From NCBI RefSeq assembly GCF_019343475.1, contig NZ_CP072453.1, positions 2,170,001 through 2,234,000 on the forward strand: 64,000 nucleotides of DNA. The letters run 5' to 3'. Below are positions 44,121 through 54,078 of this stretch, in pieces. Below the pieces are notes generated by a model, which had not been told where the DNA came from, did not search any database, and worked only from the letters and a program-made list of their open reading frames with translations. The stretch comes from Providencia sp. R33 (GTDB lineage: Bacteria > Pseudomonadota > Gammaproteobacteria > Enterobacterales > Enterobacteriaceae). Position 1 is the first letter of the stretch; each line of letters opens with the position of its first letter. The translations under genes and the position numbers were made by a program.

Positions 44121-44375
44121 AATGCAAAATATTTAACGCCTATCAATTGCTACAGTCAATATTATTCTGCTATTTTTATTGTGTAAGTTAATTTTTAGTA
44201 GCGAATGTTAAATTAACGATAATGATAGATTGAATAAGCAGCACTTCGATTTCATCAAAGTAAGTTTTACTTACTCTAATTGAGATTTATGTCACAATAT
44301 TTCACGCAAACATAACCACACAAATAAAAAAATACTGTGGTCAATTATAACAAACTACGATGGACACTTTACAGT

Positions 44376-45776
44376 ATGGAAGAAAATGCAACTTCAAACT
44401 CGACTCAGCACACCGCTGATCGTAATCAGCTAAAAAGAAGCCTTAGTAACCGCCACATTCAATTAATTGCAATTGGCGGCGCAATTGGAACTGGTTTATT
44501 CATGGGGTCAGGGAAAACCATCTCCCTTGCTGGGCCATCAATCATATTCGTCTACATGATAATTGGCTTTGTGCTATTTTTCGTCATGCGCGCAATGGGT
44601 GAGCTCTTACTCTCTAACCTTGACTATAAGTCCTTTAGCGATTTTTCTGCCGACCTTATCGGGCCATGGGCAGGTTTTTTCGTTGGCTGGACCTACTGGT
44701 TTTGTTGGGTGATCACTGGCATAGCTGACATTATTGCAATAACTTCGTATGTAAGCTTTTGGGTACCAGACTTCCCTGAATGGGTCACTTCATTTATTTG
44801 TGTAATTACCTTACTCACGCTCAACTTAGTGTCCGTTAAACTATTTGGTGAGCTTGAATTTTGGTTCGCGATGATAAAAATTGTTGCCATTATTGCCTTA
44901 ATCGCTGTTGGCGGCACACTTATCGCGATGAATTTCCAATCACCAACAGGCCATACTGCATCTTTAAGCAACATTTGGAATGATGGTGGAATGTTCCCTA
45001 TGGGAATAAGTGGTTTCTTTGCTGGCTTCCAAATCGCGATATTTGCCTTTGTTGGGATTGAATTAGTCGGTACTGCTGCCGCTGAAACGCGAGATCCTGA
45101 GAAATCACTACCAAAAGCCATCAATGCAATACCTATTCGTATCATTGCTTTTTATGTTTTATCACTCATTGTGATTATGGCCGTAACACCTTGGCGTACC
45201 ATTTTGGCCGATAAAAGCCCATTCGTTGAAATGTTTGTGCTGATCAGCCTACCTGCCGCAGCCAGTATCGTTAACTTTGTGGTCCTGACCTCAGCGGCTT
45301 CTTCTGCAAATAGCGGTGTATTTTCCACCAGCCGGATGTTATTTGGCTTGTCTAAAGAAGGTGATGCACCGAAAAAATTTAGCCAGTTATCGAAAAAAGC
45401 GGTGCCTGCAACGGGGTTAATTTTCACCTGTATCTGCCTTAGCTTTGGTATTGTGCTTATCTATTTTATTCCCGATATCATGCATGCGTTCACCTTAGTG
45501 ACCACGGTATCCGCTATTTTGTTCATGTTTATTTGGAGCATGATTTTATACAGTTACCTTAACTTCCGCCGTAAACGTCCAGAAATGCACAAAGCCTCCC
45601 ATTATAAGATGCCCGCAGGGATTATTATGTCTTGGGTAAGTTTGGCATTCTTCGCATTTATGGTTGTCTTACTTGCATTCCAACACGATACACGGCAAGC
45701 GCTCATCGCAACGCCAATTTGGTTTGTCGTCCTATTTATTGGCTACCAAATTGTGAAGCGCCGTAAAACAAATTAA
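44376..45776 (+). CDS. cycA: CycA, D-serine/D-alanine/glycine transporter
   Basis: Proton-coupled amino-acid permease of the AAT/APC family with 12 membrane helices. The N-terminal block NRHIQLIAIGGAIGTGLFMG, SGKTISLAGPSIIFVYMIIG and later SPFVEMFVLISLPAAASIVN, FVVLTSAASSANSGVFSTSR are near-identical to E. coli CycA. The start at 44376 (MEENATSN) gives 466 residues and an N-terminal length like E. coli; the GTG at 44337 is an upstream alternative. Uptake of D-Ser also makes cells sensitive to D-cycloserine in E. coli. A bidirectional terminator follows. Confidence 0.95.
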   Translation: MEENATSNSTQHTADRNQLKRSLSNRHIQLIAIGGAIGTGLFMGSGKTISLAGPSIIFVYMIIGFVLFFVMRAMGELLLSNLDYKSFSDFSADLIGPWAGFFVGWTYWFCWVITGIADIIAITSYVSFWVPDFPEWVTSFICVITLLTLNLVSVKLFGELEFWFAMIKIVAIIALIAVGGTLIAMNFQSPTGHTASLSNIWNDGGMFPMGISGFFAGFQIAIFAFVGIELVGTAAAETRDPEKSLPKAINAIPIRIIAFYVLSLIVIMAVTPWRTILADKSPFVEMFVLISLPAAASIVNFVVLTSAASSANSGVFSTSRMLFGLSKEGDAPKKFSQLSKKAVPATGLIFTCICLSFGIVLIYFIPDIMHAFTLVTTVSAILFMFIWSMILYSYLNFRRKRPEMHKASHYKMPAGIIMSWVSLAFFAFMVVLLAFQHDTRQALIATPIWFVVLFIGYQIVKRRKTN

Positions 45777-45797
45777 TCCTGTTAAGCGCTTTACCCA

Positions 45798-45838
45798 TAA
45801 AAAAAGCCGAATCTGTTTTTAGCAGTTCGGCTTTTTTA
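45798..45838. terminator. Bidirectional terminator between cycA and putP
   Basis: Hairpin AAGCCGAA-TCTG / CAG-TTCGGCTT flanked by an A-run on the left and TTTTTT on the right, ending the convergent cycA and putP transcripts. Confidence 0.92.
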
Positions 45839-45867
45839 TGGATTACCTTGTCACTCGATGACGAGCA

Positions 45868-47352
45868 TTAGTTCGCTTTATATTCTGCTTCCGCTTGTTC
45901 AAAACGCTCTTGCGCTTCTGCACTTGGTGCTTTAGTGATTAAACTCACCACAACAATCGCGATAGTCGCAAAGATAAAGCCTGGAATAATTTCATACAAT
46001 GCAAACCATTTGTATTGCATCCAAACTAATACCGTAATAGCGCCCACTAACATTCCCGCCAGTGCCCCTGTACGTGTCATGCGTTTCCAAAGAACAGATA
46101 TCAACACGACTGGGCCAAATGCAGCACCAAAGCCTGCCCATGCATTACTGACTAACCCTAACACTTTGTTATTTGGGTCACGAGCGATATAAATAGCAAT
46201 GGCAGCCACGAGCAGTACCATAAAGCGCCCAACCCAAACTAACTCTTTTTGGCTCGCTGTTTTACGAATAAATGGCTTGTAGAGGTCTTCGGTCAATGCG
46301 CTCGCACACACTAACAATTGGCAACTTAAGGTACTCATTACCGCAGCTAAAATTGCAGAAAGCAATATACCGGCTATCCATGGGTTAAATAATATCGCCG
46401 CTAATTCCATGAAAATACGCTCATTATTTTGTGTCACAGCGCCCGCCACACTCGGGTTCATTTCGAAATAGCCGATCCCAAAGAAGCCTACTGCAATCGT
46501 ACCGCCTAAACACAGAACCATCCACGTCATACTAATACGTCTTGCTGAATGGATTGTTTTGTGTGAATCTGCCGCCATAAAACGCGCTAAAATATGCGGT
46601 TGCCCAAAATAACCTAGCCCCCAGCCCAATAAAGAGAGTATCGCAATAAAGTTCATGCCCTTGAACATATCAAGGTATTCAGGGTTTTTCGCTTTAATCA
46701 CTTCGATTGAGGTATCTACGCCGCCCATTGATAAAATAACGACAATGGGTGTCAGTATCAGTGCAAAAATCATTAACGAAGCCTGAACAGTATCTGTCCA
46801 ACTTACCGCTAAAAAGCCCCCTAAGAAGGTATAGGCAATCGTTGCTAACGCCCCTAACCACATGGCTTTTTCATAACTAATATGGAAAGTACTTTCGAAT
46901 AATAAACCACCCGCAACAACACCCGATGCACAATAAATGGTGAAGAAAACCAAGATAACAATGGCAGAAATAATCCGTAAAATTTTACTATTGTCTTCAA
47001 AGCGACTGGTAAAATAGTCGGGTAACGTCAAAGCATTATTATTTTTTTCTGTTTGCAAACGTAGGCGGCCAGCTACAAATAACCAGTTAAAATAGGCTCC
47101 TAAGGTTAACCCTATTGCAATCCAGCTTTCAGAGATCCCAGCAATAAAAATGGCTCCTGGCAGCCCCATTAATAACCAGCCACTCATATCTGATGCACCC
47201 GCAGATAATGCGGTCACCACGCTGCCTAAACTTCGTCCTCCGAGAATATAATCATCAAAGTTTTTTGTTGAGCGATAGGCCAAATAGCCAATTAATAACA
47301 TGCCAGTAATGTATACGATGAACGTGACGATCATCGGAGTGCTTACAGTCAT
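45868..47352 (-). CDS. putP: PutP, sodium/proline symporter
   Basis: SSS-family high-affinity proline importer, 494 residues with about 13 membrane helices. Recognised by YILGGRSLGSVVTALSAGAS, DMSGWLLMGLPGAIFIAGIS, the LGGFLAVSWTDTVQASLMIF block and GAFGPVVLISVLWKRMT-like end. It is divergent from putA over a 498-bp gap containing PutA operator hexamers; it supplies proline for catabolism and osmoprotection. Confidence 0.96.
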   Translation of the reverse strand: MTVSTPMIVTFIVYITGMLLIGYLAYRSTKNFDDYILGGRSLGSVVTALSAGASDMSGWLLMGLPGAIFIAGISESWIAIGLTLGAYFNWLFVAGRLRLQTEKNNNALTLPDYFTSRFEDNSKILRIISAIVILVFFTIYCASGVVAGGLLFESTFHISYEKAMWLGALATIAYTFLGGFLAVSWTDTVQASLMIFALILTPIVVILSMGGVDTSIEVIKAKNPEYLDMFKGMNFIAILSLLGWGLGYFGQPHILARFMAADSHKTIHSARRISMTWMVLCLGGTIAVGFFGIGYFEMNPSVAGAVTQNNERIFMELAAILFNPWIAGILLSAILAAVMSTLSCQLLVCASALTEDLYKPFIRKTASQKELVWVGRFMVLLVAAIAIYIARDPNNKVLGLVSNAWAGFGAAFGPVVLISVLWKRMTRTGALAGMLVGAITVLVWMQYKWFALYEIIPGFIFATIAIVVVSLITKAPSAEAQERFEQAEAEYKAN

Positions 47353-47850
47353 TTATATTCTCCATTGAGTAGCTTATTAATTTAGTTATCTTTATATGAA
47401 TTACTGTTGATAACTTGTAACTTCGTGGTGTTGCACTTTATTGCACATCGTTAATTTATCTTCGTGCACACCAAATAGATTGTGATTGTTCGCGTTGCAC
47501 TAATTTAACATCTTAGTGACCCCATCCTAGTCAGACTCATATTAAATTAACAAGAAATTAACTATTTTTTATTCAATAAATAGAATCCATATCACAAATG
47601 TTAAAATTTTAAGTCAAATTACCAAATGATCGTTTAATTATTCCCTTAATAACAGAATGGTTATAACCATATGAAAAATATATAAAATTAATAACCATTG
47701 ATTTTATGAATTAGAATCCCCCTCAAAAAGTTCGACATGTTTCACATTTCCCTCAGAAACCTTGATTAACAATGTTGCACAAAGTTGCAACATTAAGATA
47801 ATGTTGTGTAACTTTTCGATTATGACGACCTGTCAACTAGAGGAATTAAG
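47353..47850. promoter_or_regulatory. put control region with PutA operator hexamers
   Basis: Divergent promoter region of putP and putA. The PutA-binding hexamer GTTGCA occurs at 47431-47436, 47495-47500, 47774-47779 and 47784-47789; the last two lie 4 bp apart in a near-palindrome just upstream of putA. In E. coli proline-free PutA binds such sites and represses both genes. The remaining sequence is AT-rich and bears no gene. Confidence 0.8.
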
Positions 47851-50800
47851 ATGAGTAGCACGACAACTATGGGTGTGAGACTTGATGAAGCAACTCGTGA
47901 ACGCATTAAAAATGCCGCTCAACGTCTAGACCGCACATCGCATTGGCTTATCAAACAAGCTATTTATAATTACCTAGAACAACTCGACAATAACCAAATC
48001 ATTCCTGAGTTATCCGTCGGTACCGATGCAAAAGAAAACCAAGCTGGGGAAGAGGACACCACGGTCGAGTCTAACCACCAGCCTTTCTTAGATTTTGCAG
48101 AGCACATTTTACCACAATCTGTAAAACGCTCTTCGATTACTTCTGCATATCGCATACCAGAAACCCAAGCAGTACCGATGTTACTGCAACAGGCGCAACT
48201 CCCCGCAGATCAAGCAGAAGCGGCACATAAACTGGCCTACTCCATTGCAGAAAAATTACGTAACCAAAAAAATGGCGTGGGGCGTTCTGGTCTAGTACAA
48301 GGACTGTTGCAAGAGTTTTCACTTTCGTCCCAAGAAGGTGTGGCACTGATGTGTTTAGCAGAAGCCTTATTGCGTATCCCTGATAAGGCCACTCGTGATG
48401 CCTTAATTCGTGACAAAATCAGTAACGGAAATTGGCAATCCCACCTTGGGCAAAGTAGCTCGATGTTCGTCAATGCCGCAACGTGGGGCTTATTATTTAC
48501 AGGTAAATTAGTTTCAACACATAATGAAGCCAAATTATCGACCTCCCTAAACCGTATTATCAGTAAAAGCGGCGAACCTCTGGTGCGTAAAGGCGTGGAC
48601 ATGGCAATGCGCCTAATGGGTGAGCAATTTGTGACAGGCGAAACCATTTCCCAAGCCTTAGCAAATGCACGTAAGCTAGAAGATAAAGGGTTCCGCTACT
48701 CTTATGACATGTTGGGGGAAGCCGCATTAACAGAAAAAGATGCCCAAGATTATATGGTGTCTTACCAGCAAGCTATTCATGCTATTGGTAAAGCCTCAAA
48801 TGGCCGCGGAATTTATGAAGGCCCCGGCATTTCGATTAAATTATCCGCACTACACCCTCGCTACAGCCGCGCACAATATTCCCGAGTCATGGATGAGCTA
48901 TATCCACGTTTACTCTCTCTCGTTTTGCAAGCTCACCAATACGATGTTGGTATAAATATTGACGCAGAAGAAGCTGACCGATTAGAAATCTCTTTAGATT
49001 TACTCGAAAAACTGTGTTTCGAACCACAACTTGCAGGCTGGAATGGGATTGGTTTTGTTATCCAAGCCTACCAAAAACGCTGCCCATTTGTGATTGACTC
49101 AATTATCAATTTAGCAGAACGTAGCCAGCGTCGTTTAATGATCCGCCTGGTTAAAGGTGCGTATTGGGACAGCGAAATTAAACGTGCACAAATTGATGGC
49201 TTAGAGGGGTACCCAGTCTATACCCGTAAGGTATATACCGACGTTTCATACATTGCTTGCGCTCGCAAATTACTGTCTGTACCAAACTTAATTTACCCTC
49301 AATTTGCAACGCATAACGCACATACACTCTCTGCTATCTACCAAATTGCAGGTAAAAATTACTACCCTGGCCAGTATGAGTTCCAATGCTTGCATGGGAT
49401 GGGCGAACCTTTATATGAACAAGTGGTCGGGAAAGTCGCGGATGGTAAACTTAATCGCCCATGCCGTATCTATGCCCCTGTTGGTACCCATGAAACGTTA
49501 TTAGCCTATTTAGTTCGTCGTTTATTAGAAAATGGGGCGAATACTTCCTTTGTTAACCGTATCGCAGATGCCACTATTCCGTTAGATGAATTAGTTGCTG
49601 ATCCGGTAAAAGATGTTCTTGAGCTGTCTAAAGCAGAAGGCCAAATTGGTTTACCGCATCCGAAGATCCCTCTACCCCGTGATTTGTATGGTAATGAGCG
49701 TGTTAACTCTATGGGCCTCGACTTGTCGAATGAGCACCGTTTAGCCTCTTTATCGAGTGCGCTACTCAGTGCGGCTATCCAACCGAAATTGGCTGAGCCT
49801 TTATTAGGAGGGGAGTTCTCCACGAAAGATCAGCTGCCAGAAGCTCAAGCCATACTAAACCCTGCATGCCATAAAGATATTGTGGGTCATGTACGTGAAA
49901 CAACAGAACAAGAAGCCGACCATGCACTAAATATCGCCAATGATGCAGGCACAATTTGGTTTGCAACGCCGCCATCAGAGCGTGCTGCGATTTTATTACG
50001 CGCAGCTGATCTTATGGAGCAACAGCTGCAACCATTGCTTGATGTATTAGTGCGTGAAGCAGGTAAAACCTACGCCAATGCGATTGCTGAAGTGCGTGAA
50101 GCGGTAGATTTCTTGAATTATTATGCTACGCAAGTCAAACATGACTTTGATAATAATACCCATCGCCCATTAGGCCCAGTGGTGTGCATCAGCCCATGGA
50201 ACTTCCCTCTTGCCATTTTCTCTGGGCAAATTGCAGCTGCCTTAGCGGCAGGAAATACAGTGTTAGCAAAACCGGCTGAACAAACGCCGCTCGTCGGTGC
50301 TATCGCAGTTTCTATTCTTCACCAAGCAGGGATACCGCGTGATGTCTTGCAATTTTTACCGGGTAAAGGGGAAACTATCGGTGCCCAATTAGTGGGCGAT
50401 AAACGCGTTCGTGGTGTCATGTTTACTGGTTCAACGGAAGTCGCAGGTTTATTACAACGTAATATTGCTGGCCGTTTAGATGCTCAAGGCCGCCCTACCC
50501 CGTTAATCGCAGAAACTGGCGGATTAAACGCCATGATCGTCGATTCTTCCGCATTAACTGAGCAAGTTGTTACCGATGTGGTTGCTTCTGCATTTGATAG
50601 TGCGGGCCAACGCTGCTCTGCATTACGCATTCTTTGTGTTCAACACGATGTTGCTGATAGAACGATTCGCATGTTGAAAGGCGCGATGGAAGAATGCCGT
50701 ATGGGCAACCCAGAGCACCTATCCACAGATATTGGTCCAGTGATTGACCGAGAAGCAAAAGATAATATTGATCAACACATTCAACAGATGCGCAGTAAAG

Positions 50801-51834
50801 GCAAAACCATTTTCCAAGCTGCATTTGACAATAACGATGATGCGAAAGAGCAACAAGAAGGAACTTATGTTAAGCCAACCTTAATTGAGTTGGACAACAT
50901 CAGCGAGCTGAAAAAAGAGATTTTTGGCCCTGTTCTTCATGTTGTACGTTTCAAACGTGATGAGCTAGATACATTGGTTGACCAAATCAATGCAGCGGGT
51001 TATGGCCTAACGTTAGGGGTTCATACCCGTATTGATGAAACTATCAATCAAGTCGTCAGCAAAGCAAAAGTCGGTAACTTATATGTTAACCGCAACATGG
51101 TTGGCGCGGTGGTTGGCGTGCAACCATTTGGTGGTGAAGGATTATCGGGTACAGGACCAAAAGCGGGTGGGCCGTTATACCTCTACCGTTTATTAAGTGA
51201 ACGACCAGAAAATGCGGTGACAAATACACTTGCACGCCAAGATGAACACTTACCGATGGATGCCAGTGCACGAGTCGAGTTACTTGCACCTTTTGATGCC
51301 TTTATTGCATGGGCTGAAAAACAGCAAGCACCCATTACACAATCAGTGATCGAGCAATTTACGCGTTATACCCAAGCAGGTACGACTCGACTTTTACCAG
51401 GCCCTACTGGTGAGAAAAACACCTATACATTACGCCCTCGTGGGTTAATTTTATGTATTAGTGACAATGAAAAAGACTGCTTGATCCAGCTTGCAGGGGT
51501 TCTAGCTGCGGGTTGCCAATCACTTTGGCCTGATAGCGATACTCATCAGAAATTATTTAAACAGCTTCCAGAGAAAGTTCGCAAAACCATCTCTATCACC
51601 AAACAATGGCAAGAATCTAAAGAGCCCATTGAAGGGGTGATTTATCATGGGGATAGCGATCAATTAAAAGCAGTTTGTGCAATTATCGCGGAGCGTAAAG
51701 GGCCAATTATCTCTGTCCAAGGCTTTGAGCGTGGTGAGACCAACTTGTTGATAGAACGCCTTGTTCACGAACGTTCATTGAGTGTCAATACCGCAGCTGC
51801 GGGTGGTAACGCAAGCTTGATGACCATCGGTTAA
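47851..51834 (+). CDS. putA: PutA, trifunctional proline catabolic enzyme and repressor
   Basis: Oxidises proline to glutamate in two steps and represses put genes when proline is low. 1327 residues in order: ribbon-helix-helix DNA-binding domain (1-47, MGVRLDEATRERIKNAAQRL), FAD-binding proline dehydrogenase (about 190-560; GPGISIKLSALHPRY, DAEEADRLEISLDL, RLVKGAYWDSEIKRAQ), and P5C dehydrogenase (about 650-1120; ISPWNFPLAIFSGQIAAALA, ETGGLNA, catalytic Cys922 in GQRCSALR), then a C-terminal lid. Start has GAGG upstream. Length equals the E. coli class (1320). A terminator follows. Confidence 0.98.
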   Translation: MSSTTTMGVRLDEATRERIKNAAQRLDRTSHWLIKQAIYNYLEQLDNNQIIPELSVGTDAKENQAGEEDTTVESNHQPFLDFAEHILPQSVKRSSITSAYRIPETQAVPMLLQQAQLPADQAEAAHKLAYSIAEKLRNQKNGVGRSGLVQGLLQEFSLSSQEGVALMCLAEALLRIPDKATRDALIRDKISNGNWQSHLGQSSSMFVNAATWGLLFTGKLVSTHNEAKLSTSLNRIISKSGEPLVRKGVDMAMRLMGEQFVTGETISQALANARKLEDKGFRYSYDMLGEAALTEKDAQDYMVSYQQAIHAIGKASNGRGIYEGPGISIKLSALHPRYSRAQYSRVMDELYPRLLSLVLQAHQYDVGINIDAEEADRLEISLDLLEKLCFEPQLAGWNGIGFVIQAYQKRCPFVIDSIINLAERSQRRLMIRLVKGAYWDSEIKRAQIDGLEGYPVYTRKVYTDVSYIACARKLLSVPNLIYPQFATHNAHTLSAIYQIAGKNYYPGQYEFQCLHGMGEPLYEQVVGKVADGKLNRPCRIYAPVGTHETLLAYLVRRLLENGANTSFVNRIADATIPLDELVADPVKDVLELSKAEGQIGLPHPKIPLPRDLYGNERVNSMGLDLSNEHRLASLSSALLSAAIQPKLAEPLLGGEFSTKDQLPEAQAILNPACHKDIVGHVRETTEQEADHALNIANDAGTIWFATPPSERAAILLRAADLMEQQLQPLLDVLVREAGKTYANAIAEVREAVDFLNYYATQVKHDFDNNTHRPLGPVVCISPWNFPLAIFSGQIAAALAAGNTVLAKPAEQTPLVGAIAVSILHQAGIPRDVLQFLPGKGETIGAQLVGDKRVRGVMFTGSTEVAGLLQRNIAGRLDAQGRPTPLIAETGGLNAMIVDSSALTEQVVTDVVASAFDSAGQRCSALRILCVQHDVADRTIRMLKGAMEECRMGNPEHLSTDIGPVIDREAKDNIDQHIQQMRSKGKTIFQAAFDNNDDAKEQQEGTYVKPTLIELDNISELKKEIFGPVLHVVRFKRDELDTLVDQINAAGYGLTLGVHTRIDETINQVVSKAKVGNLYVNRNMVGAVVGVQPFGGEGLSGTGPKAGGPLYLYRLLSERPENAVTNTLARQDEHLPMDASARVELLAPFDAFIAWAEKQQAPITQSVIEQFTRYTQAGTTRLLPGPTGEKNTYTLRPRGLILCISDNEKDCLIQLAGVLAAGCQSLWPDSDTHQKLFKQLPEKVRKTISITKQWQESKEPIEGVIYHGDSDQLKAVCAIIAERKGPIISVQGFERGETNLLIERLVHERSLSVNTAAAGGNASLMTIG

Positions 51835-51842
51835 CATGTTGT

Positions 51843-51881
51843 AAGGCCTGATTTCATTAATCATTGAAGTCAGGCCTTTTT
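51843..51881 (+). terminator. Terminator of putA
   Basis: Nine-bp stem AAGGCCTGA / TCAGGCCTT with an 18-base loop, followed by TTT. It lies 8 bp after the putA stop. Confidence 0.85.
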
Positions 51882-52043
51882 GTATTTCTCTTCAATGATT
51901 TTTCAATCGTTAATCTTCGCTTTTTTATTACGTTTTAATTTTTATTTTGAACCGCTAAAAACGCAAAAGGTGCCCAGAGGACACCAATTTATTAATCAAT
52001 AGATATTAGGTAACTAGAAGGTTAGCTACTTACTCTATTCTTA

Positions 52044-52559
52044 TTATTGCATTTTTTCTGATTCCCAGAATAAATATTGTTCATATTTACGTAATGCAAT
52101 ATTGTAATTACTAAATGCTGAGTCTGTCATTTTTTCGCTTAATTGTTCTTGAACTTTACTTGCAGTAAATTCTTTCATTGAAAAATTAGAGGAAGATAAC
52201 AACTCATCTAAACGGCGTAAGCGAACTACATACTCACGAACGGTACTGTGGCTCATCTCAGTCTGTAAGAATAAATACTGTTTAAATGACATAATATCAA
52301 AATAATCAGTATTACTATTGCAGTAAATCTCACTACAAAAACGACAAAGTGCAGTAAATTTACCTTGCAGCTCCCCCCAAGTACCTTCATCAACCAATTC
52401 AGTCATATCAGCGATAGCTTCTTTATTTAAGATGTCATCGTTGAAAACCAAAGAGATACGATCAAGAGTTTTGTGGCAATGTGCACAATGAGTTTGGCTG
52501 TGTTTAAAATCTTTGATGTAACGACTCAGAGGCCGTTTCTTTACAATAGAAGCAGACAT
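52044..52559 (-). CDS. fliZ: FliZ, flagellar regulatory protein
   Basis: DNA-binding regulator that in E. coli and Salmonella raises FlhDC activity and antagonises sigma-S promoters. The 171-residue protein matches E. coli FliZ at KRPLSRYIKDFKHSQTHCAH, FKQYLFLQTEMSHSTVREYV and VRLRRLDELL, and has the integrase-like helical fold. Cys pairs CAHC and CRFC are present. It is not beside fliA here: putA lies on one side and 1 kb of non-coding DNA on the other. An 18-bp palindrome lies about 110 bp upstream. Confidence 0.93.
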   Translation of the reverse strand: MSASIVKKRPLSRYIKDFKHSQTHCAHCHKTLDRISLVFNDDILNKEAIADMTELVDEGTWGELQGKFTALCRFCSEIYCNSNTDYFDIMSFKQYLFLQTEMSHSTVREYVVRLRRLDELLSSSNFSMKEFTASKVQEQLSEKMTDSAFSNYNIALRKYEQYLFWESEKMQ

Positions 52560-53586
52560 AATGGTAAAGCCCTGTGTGTAAGTCTAAAAATAAAATTGTA
52601 ACAAGGGAAACCGAGTTACATACTTGTTATGCCCATAGCATTAATAGAATGTTTGCTACGTTGCATTTAAATACGGGTAAACCCGTATATCATTTCCTTA
52701 CTTTCCCTTTAGGAGAATAATCCTCCTGAGAATGTAGTGTAAGAAAAGTTATTGCCCTTTACGAAAAATATTCTACCCCGTCTATCGCTCTTTGGCGAAT
52801 TTCTAAGGCGAGACAATTTTGGTACGAATTTGATTTAGCGTCAACCTAATTAACTTAAATTTCGTTAACTCTATACACATACCGTTAACGAAAAACATCA
52901 AGGGAACTATCCACTAGATTGGCTTAAGGGCAAAGACTTTACCTGATTATTCCATCTTCGTACAAAGAAAATTTGATTTAAAAATCAATCTTATAGCTAT
53001 TCAAAGATTTAATTAGCAAAATTGTGAAGGAGCTCACCTTTTTCATCTATTATTGCATCTTAAATGTGCAGATATTAATGCTTCCAATATCTCATAGTTT
53101 AGTGTTTTTTTATTTATGTAAACTTTTTATTACATTTTGTGTGCTTTTTTAAACATTAATCTCTATATACAAAAAAGTTATAAATCCAACTAAAAGTGTT
53201 ATATGTGTTTTAATTAATTTTATTTCGCTCCATGTCACATTCTTTATCTTAGTTATTTTTAATAGCGAAATAACTTTACAGTATTCATCTATTTCAAATT
53301 AACACTAACATTTGCCTCTTCAGCATTACCTTAGGTAAGGCAACATTACACCCATATTGAATACTTCGATCATAATAGTGATTAATGCTGTGATTTTTAA
53401 TGAATTACCCATATTTAATAAAAAATTAAACTACACACAATTCATATTGCGATATTATTCACTAATGTAGTTGTTTTTATAATTAATAATTAAGATATTA
53501 TTTTAGGATTAGTTACATGTGATATTAAAAACTTCTCTTATATACTTCATTTGCTATATAAATAAATAATTTTAATAAGGTTGATT
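52560..53586. other. Non-coding region between fliZ and a lipoprotein gene
   Basis: About 1 kb of AT-rich sequence with no supported gene on either strand. It holds the perfect palindrome ATACGGGTAAACCCGTAT (52671-52688) and a short hairpin AGGAG/CTCCT around 52714-52728, both on the fliZ side. The right part carries the lipoprotein promoter by position, but I could not fix one by eye. Confidence 0.6.
52671..52688. promoter_or_regulatory. Operator-like palindrome upstream of fliZ
   Basis: Perfect palindrome ATACGGGT-AA-ACCCGTAT, 112 bp upstream of the fliZ start. It has the size and symmetry of a dimeric-repressor operator. The cognate regulator is unknown. Confidence 0.45.
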
Positions 53587-53895
53587 ATGAAAAAGTTAAT
53601 TTTGGCTTGTGGTATGGGTTTACTGGCACTGACAATCACTGCTTGTTCAGAAGAAGAGAAAAAAGGTGAAGTTGCTGGTGCAACTGAAACTTGTAACGCT
53701 TACTTTGCTGAAGTTGATAGCTTAATTGCTAAAGCTTCAGAAAACCCACAAGCAAAAGCTCAGTTAGATGCTATGAAAGGTCAACTGGAAGAAGGTAAAA
53801 AACAAGTTGCCGCATTACCTAAAGATCAGCAAGATAAAGCTTGCCAACAAGGTATTGATGCAATGAAACAAATGAAAACTGCTTTAGGTCTGTAA
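53587..53895 (+). CDS. Small lipoprotein of the DUF5339 type
   Basis: 102-residue precursor with a lipoprotein signal (MKKLILACGMGLLALTITAC, lipobox TITAC/SEEEKKGE). The mature part is an alpha-helical, Lys/Gln/Ala-rich protein with two Cys (ETCNAYF and DKACQQG) that could form one disulfide. It resembles small Morganellaceae proteins annotated DUF5339; the function is not known. The start at 53587 is taken because AAGG lies 8 bp upstream and it gives a standard signal; a TTG two codons earlier is less likely. A terminator follows. Confidence 0.8.
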   Translation: MKKLILACGMGLLALTITACSEEEKKGEVAGATETCNAYFAEVDSLIAKASENPQAKAQLDAMKGQLEEGKKQVAALPKDQQDKACQQGIDAMKQMKTALGL

Positions 53896-53930
53896 TTCTT
53901 TAAATTATTTCAGATTACTGCAATTTTCCA

Positions 53931-53957
53931 AAAAAGAGCCCATTTGTGGCTCTTTTT
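53931..53957 (+). terminator. Terminator of the small lipoprotein gene
   Basis: Hairpin AAGAGCC / GGCTCTT with a 7-base loop followed by TTTTTT, about 35 bp after the stop. Confidence 0.88.
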
Positions 53958-54078
53958 TATACAAAAAGACATATAAACATACAATTAAAGACTCATTCGC
54001 CATACCCATAGGTTTTTGCAAGCTCATATCTCCTCTAGCTTATAGAATTATAAAACACAAAAATCTGAGGATTATATA

